From contig DATMIB010000245.1 of assembly GCA_035554635.1 (NCBI GenBank), positions 1 to 8,612 on the forward strand: a stretch of DNA of 8,612 nucleotides, given 5' to 3'. Every line of letters begins with the position of its first letter. The stretch's first letter is position 1. Source of the stretch: RPQJ01 sp035554635 (lineage in GTDB: Bacteria; Pseudomonadota; Gammaproteobacteria; Steroidobacterales; Steroidobacteraceae). This document shows positions 6,991 through 8,612 of this stretch, in pieces. Position numbers and translations under genes: made by a program. The notes beneath the pieces were generated by a model, which saw nothing but the letters and a program-made list of their open reading frames with translations, did no database searches and was not told the DNA's origin.

Positions 6991-7006
6991 AGCAAGTTCT
7001 GCGCCA
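6991..7006 (-). promoter_or_regulatory. Sigma-54 (RpoN) promoter of the PEP-CTERM gene
   Basis: TGGCGCAGAACTTGCT on the - strand matches the consensus TGGCAC-N5-TTGCW at every position except A to G at the fifth base. The invariant GG and GC elements have exact spacing. The predicted start is near 6980, giving a leader of about 58 bases. PEP-CTERM genes in several exosortase-carrying bacteria are known to depend on RpoN and the PrsK/PrsR two-component pair, which supports the call. Confidence 0.8.
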
Positions 7007-7279
7007 ACCGGCGGTCGTCCAATAAAACCAATCGCTTAGCTGAGTCGAGTGCATACCTGTCTTGACGTGGAACGGTATCGTGTAAGCAATTCCGACTTGC
7101 ATTGTCGTGCGCAGCGCGAGTTGTCGTCCACGCGCAGGTTCAAATCCTGCCCCCGCTACCACAGCATTCAGCGAACCGCGAGCAGCCATCCCTGCGTTCC
7201 GTATCCCCTGCGAACCGTTCGTGGCAGGTTCAGGTCGCCAGTGCGACTTCCTCGATCGACGAATCCCGCGTCAGCGGCA
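7007..7279. other. Gene-poor stretch between the sigma-54 promoter and the broken regulator
   Basis: Apart from the tRNA fragment at 7133-7169 and a weak dyad GCAA-N7-TTGC at 7086-7100, I see no supported gene. A 16-codon frame (ATG 7280 to TGA 7230) overlaps the regulator stop codon as TGATG and could be the stub of a lost partner gene. Confidence 0.4.
7133..7169 (+). repeat. Inverted copy of the tRNA-fMet 3' end (tRNA fragment)
   Basis: These 37 bases match exactly the reverse complement of 7697-7733: the end of the variable region, T arm (GCAGG TTCAAAT CCTGC), 3' acceptor strand, CCA and eight bases beyond it. After a 2-base deletion the match continues through AGCGAAC (to 7176). No 5' acceptor strand, D arm or anticodon arm lies upstream, so it is not a working tRNA gene. 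It lies opposite in orientation to the intact gene, about 530 bp away. It could be a remnant attachment site or a product of a local rearrangement. Confidence 0.9.
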
Positions 7280-7609
7280 TCACAGCTGTTTGCCGGTACG
7301 CCGCGGTCGCTTGCGCTCGCGAAAATACGCCTTCTGCTCCGCGGCCGGCAGCGCATCGAGTGCCGCATCGAAGAGGCTACGCAAAGGCGAAACCAGTGGA
7401 TTTCTCGGATTCGATTGATACAGACGAGTTCGCCCGTTGAGGCGCCTCACCAGCACGCCACCCGACTCGAGCTTCGGCGATTGCTCCTGCACCTGGCTTT
7501 GGGCGATCCCGAAGGTCGCGGCAATCTCGCGACCCTACGCCTGGTCGTAGGCCTGCAGGTACCGCAGGACTTTCTCGGGAGCAGCGCTTCCGACGACGGC
7601 CTCGGGCAT
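7280..7609 (-). pseudogene. Winged-helix (ArsR-like) regulator gene interrupted by an in-frame amber codon
   Basis: From ATG 7609, preceded by GAGGTG, a frame of 109 codons reads MPEAVVGSAAPEKVLRYLQAYDQA, then TAG at 7535-7537, then GREIAATFGIAQSQVQ, SGGVLVRRLNGRTRLYQSNP and a basic end RPRRTGKQL. This resembles a family of small winged-helix proteins of about 100 residues (typical core: REIA-TFGI, LE-GGVLV, GRTRLYQ-NPR) that often sit beside a nucleotidyltransferase-type partner gene in toxin-antitoxin-like pairs; the association is from memory, not shown here. The stop falls just before the helix-turn-helix, so no DNA-binding protein is made unless the codon is suppressed. A proline in the expected recognition helix (EQSPKLE) suggests further decay. 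No intact partner gene follows. Confidence 0.78.
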
Positions 7610-7623
7610 ATCGACACCTCAAA

Positions 7624-7639
7624 CAGGCCATATGGCCTG
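7624..7639. promoter_or_regulatory. 16-bp perfect palindrome before the broken regulator, possible operator
   Basis: CAGGCCATATGGCCTG is its own reverse complement and lies 15-30 bases before the regulator start codon. The size and position fit a self-regulatory operator for a dimeric winged-helix protein. An RNA hairpin covering the leader is an alternative. Confidence 0.45.
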
Positions 7640-7663
7640 CAAGACAGGTCGATCACAGCCAGA

Positions 7664-7694
7664 AAGCAAAACGGCCCCAGAGGGGCCGTTCGCT
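7664..7694 (+). repeat. 31-bp direct repeat, copy 2
   Basis: Exact copy of 2825-2855 in the same orientation, beginning 11 bases beyond the tRNA-fMet 3' end. It contains the tRNA terminator. Confidence 0.9.
7670..7690 (-). terminator. Rho-independent terminator of tRNA-fMet
   Basis: The stem AACGGCCCC (7670-7678) / GGGGCCGTT (7682-7690) with a 3-base loop is followed on the - strand by TTTTGCTTTC. It begins 14 bases after the tRNA CCA end, which suits a single-gene tRNA transcript. Confidence 0.88.
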
Positions 7695-7704
7695 TCGAAT
7701 GCTG

Positions 7705-7781
7705 TGGTAGCGGGGGCAGGATTTGAACCTGCGACCTTCGGGTTATGAGCCCGACGAGCTGCCAGACTGCTCCACCCCGCA
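7705..7781 (-). tRNA. Initiator tRNA-Met (fMet, anticodon CAU)
   Basis: A 77-base cloverleaf with encoded CCA. Acceptor strands GCGGGG/CCCCGC, D stem GAGC/GCTC, anticodon stem TCGGG/CCCGA with loop CTCATAA (anticodon at 7745-7747), and T stem GCAGG/CCTGC with TTCAAAT. Initiator hallmarks are present: three consecutive G-C pairs in the anticodon stem, the A11-U24 pair, and no Watson-Crick pair at 1-72. The end mismatch is U1-U72 rather than the E. coli C1-A72. The tRNA supplies formyl-methionyl-tRNA for translation initiation. It has its own promoter and terminator and lies behind nuoN and the phnA-like gene. Confidence 0.97.
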
Positions 7782-7793
7782 ATCGAGCCGCGT

Positions 7794-7821
7794 ATTATCC
7801 ACACGCAGCCACATTAAGCAA
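7794..7821 (-). promoter_or_regulatory. Sigma-70 promoter of tRNA-fMet
   Basis: On the - strand TTGCTT (7816-7821) and GATAAT (7794-7799) are separated by 16 bases. The GC-rich discriminator after the -10 box (ACGCGGC) is typical of stable-RNA promoters under stringent control. The predicted start at about 7787 lies about 6 bases before the mature 5' end. Confidence 0.75.
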
Positions 7822-7848
7822 ACGATTTCTCGCTCTTCGAACGCTTCC

Positions 7849-8061
7849 TCAAGCCTTCTTCAGGAAACAGGTCTTGAGCACGACCGTGTTGCGGCCCTGG
7901 CCGCACTCGATCGCCTCCTCGTCGTCCTCGATCAGGCGGATGTTCTTGAACAGGGTTCCGCGCTTGAGGGTCTCCGACGAACCCTTCACCTTGAGGTCCT
8001 TGATCACCGTCACGGCATCGCCGTCCTGGAGTTCGCTGCCGTTGCTGTCACGTACCGTCAT
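7849..8061 (-). CDS. PhnA (YjdM) domain protein, short form
   Basis: The 70-residue product, MTVRDSNGSELQDGDAVTVI through DLKVKG, LKRGT and TVVLKTCFLKK, corresponds to the C-terminal PhnA domain. In E. coli PhnA/YjdM this domain follows an N-terminal zinc ribbon; here the ribbon is absent, as in many short homologues. Despite the name, a direct role in phosphonate breakdown is not established for the family, so the function is open. ATG 8061 starts 25 bases after the nuoN stop, with only a weak GAG-type ribosome binding site. The frame runs open further upstream into nuoN, but that part reads as out-of-frame nuoN. It is probably cotranscribed with the nuo operon as its last protein gene. Confidence 0.85.
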   Translation of the reverse strand: MTVRDSNGSELQDGDAVTVIKDLKVKGSSETLKRGTLFKNIRLIEDDEEAIECGQGRNTVVLKTCFLKKA

Positions 8062-8086
8062 CAGTTTCTCGACTCGATCCAGATAG

Positions 8087-8612
8087 TCAGGGAATGACCT
8101 GCGCGCACAACGCGAGCAACAGGCCGGGGAAGACACCCAACGCCAGCACGGCGAGGCCGTTGACGCTGAGCACGAAACGCATCGCACCACTGCCCTGCAA
8201 CGCCGTGCGGTCAGTCGGTTCGTCGAAATACATCAGCTTGACGATGCGCAGGTAGTAGTACGCCCCCACGACCGAGAACGCCACCGCGACGATCGCGAGC
8301 CACAGCATGTCGACGTGAAGCACGGCCTGGATCACGGCCAGCTTGGCCCAGAAGCCGACGAACGGCGGCACGCCGGCCATGCTGAACATCAGCATCAGCA
8401 TCACCGCCGCGAACCACGGGCTGCGCGCATTGAGGCCCCGGTAGTCGTCGAGGCCGTCGGCCTCGAACCCGGCGCGTGACAGCAGGATCACGACACCGAA
8501 GCCGCCGACCGACATCAGCACGTAGGTGATCGTGTAGTACAGCGAGGCCTCGTAGCCCTCGCTGGTGCCCGCCAGGATGCCGAGCAGGATGAAACCGACG
8601 TGCGAGATCGTC
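8087..8612 (-). CDS. nuoN: NADH-quinone oxidoreductase subunit N, C-terminal part (5' end outside window)
   Basis: The frame is open to the window edge and gives 174 residues beginning TISHVGFILLGILAGTSEGYEA, the conserved NuoN region around a membrane helix, then LMSVGGFGVVILLS, MLMLMFSMAGVPPFVGFWAK and VVGAYYYLRIVKLMYFDEP, ending AQVIP at TGA 8087. NuoN is one of three antiporter-like proton-pumping subunits in the membrane arm of respiratory complex I. The FSMAGVPPFVGFWAK stretch holds the conserved lysine in a broken helix. About 300 N-terminal residues are missing. The stop lies 25 bases before the phnA-like start. Confidence 0.95.
   Translation of the reverse strand, partial: TISHVGFILLGILAGTSEGYEASLYYTITYVLMSVGGFGVVILLSRAGFEADGLDDYRGLNARSPWFAAVMLMLMFSMAGVPPFVGFWAKLAVIQAVLHVDMLWLAIVAVAFSVVGAYYYLRIVKLMYFDEPTDRTALQGSGAMRFVLSVNGLAVLALGVFPGLLLALCAQVIP

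Noticed and set aside
7090..7165. A second functional tRNA on the + strand ending at the CCA near 7161
   Set aside because: Only the T arm and 3' acceptor strand are present; the preceding 45-50 bases contain no matching 5' acceptor strand GCGGGG and no anticodon arm.
6923..7189. N-terminal extension of the PEP-CTERM frame up to 7189
   Set aside because: It runs through the sigma-54 promoter and the tRNA fragment, and would bury the signal peptide internally. The consensus AGGAGG belongs to ATG 6922.
1..8612. CRISPR arrays, insertion sequences, integrase or transposase genes
   Set aside because: No spaced short-repeat series, transposase-like protein or terminal inverted repeats with a transposase were seen; the only notable repeats are the terminator pair and the tRNA fragment.

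Overview
The window looks like a chromosomal segment of a GC-rich Pseudomonadota bacterium, probably a beta- or gammaproteobacterium. The grounds are a ClsC-type phospholipase D, a NuoN subunit of proteobacterial type, a classic bacterial initiator tRNA, and a PEP-CTERM protein behind a sigma-54 promoter, a combination typical of exosortase-carrying, exopolysaccharide-producing Gram-negatives. Only the first gene lies on the + strand; every other gene reads on the - strand.

Left flank (1-2495): the 3' part of a cardiolipin synthase/phospholipase D gene converges on a TerC/Alx-family membrane protein gene that carries an unusual C-terminal coiled coil. Right flank (7705-8612, read leftward): the end of nuoN (complex I), a 70-residue PhnA-type protein, then tRNA-fMet with its own promoter and terminator. 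These look like ordinary core-genome genes.

Middle (about 2825-7694): an accessory-looking block. Read leftward from the tRNA it holds (a) a winged-helix regulator gene broken by an amber codon, with at most a 16-codon stub of a partner gene; (b) an inverted 37-bp copy of the 3' end of the tRNA-fMet gene; (c) a sigma-54 promoter driving a 56-residue protein that is almost only a signal peptide plus a PEP-CTERM sorting tail; (d) a strong hairpin; (e) a membrane fatty-acid-hydroxylase/sterol-desaturase family enzyme; and (f) a large secreted M36 (fungalysin) metalloprotease with PA and PxKF-type domains. The block is bracketed by a perfect 31-bp direct repeat made of the tRNA terminator, once just after the tRNA and once 83 bp beyond the protease stop codon. 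No integrase or transposase is visible.

The most interesting points are the naked PEP-CTERM protein with its near-consensus sigma-54 promoter, the terminator repeat bracketing the cargo, and the inverted tRNA fragment, which together mark the tRNA-fMet locus as a remodelled insertion site. No complete new defence or mobile system can be claimed from this window alone.
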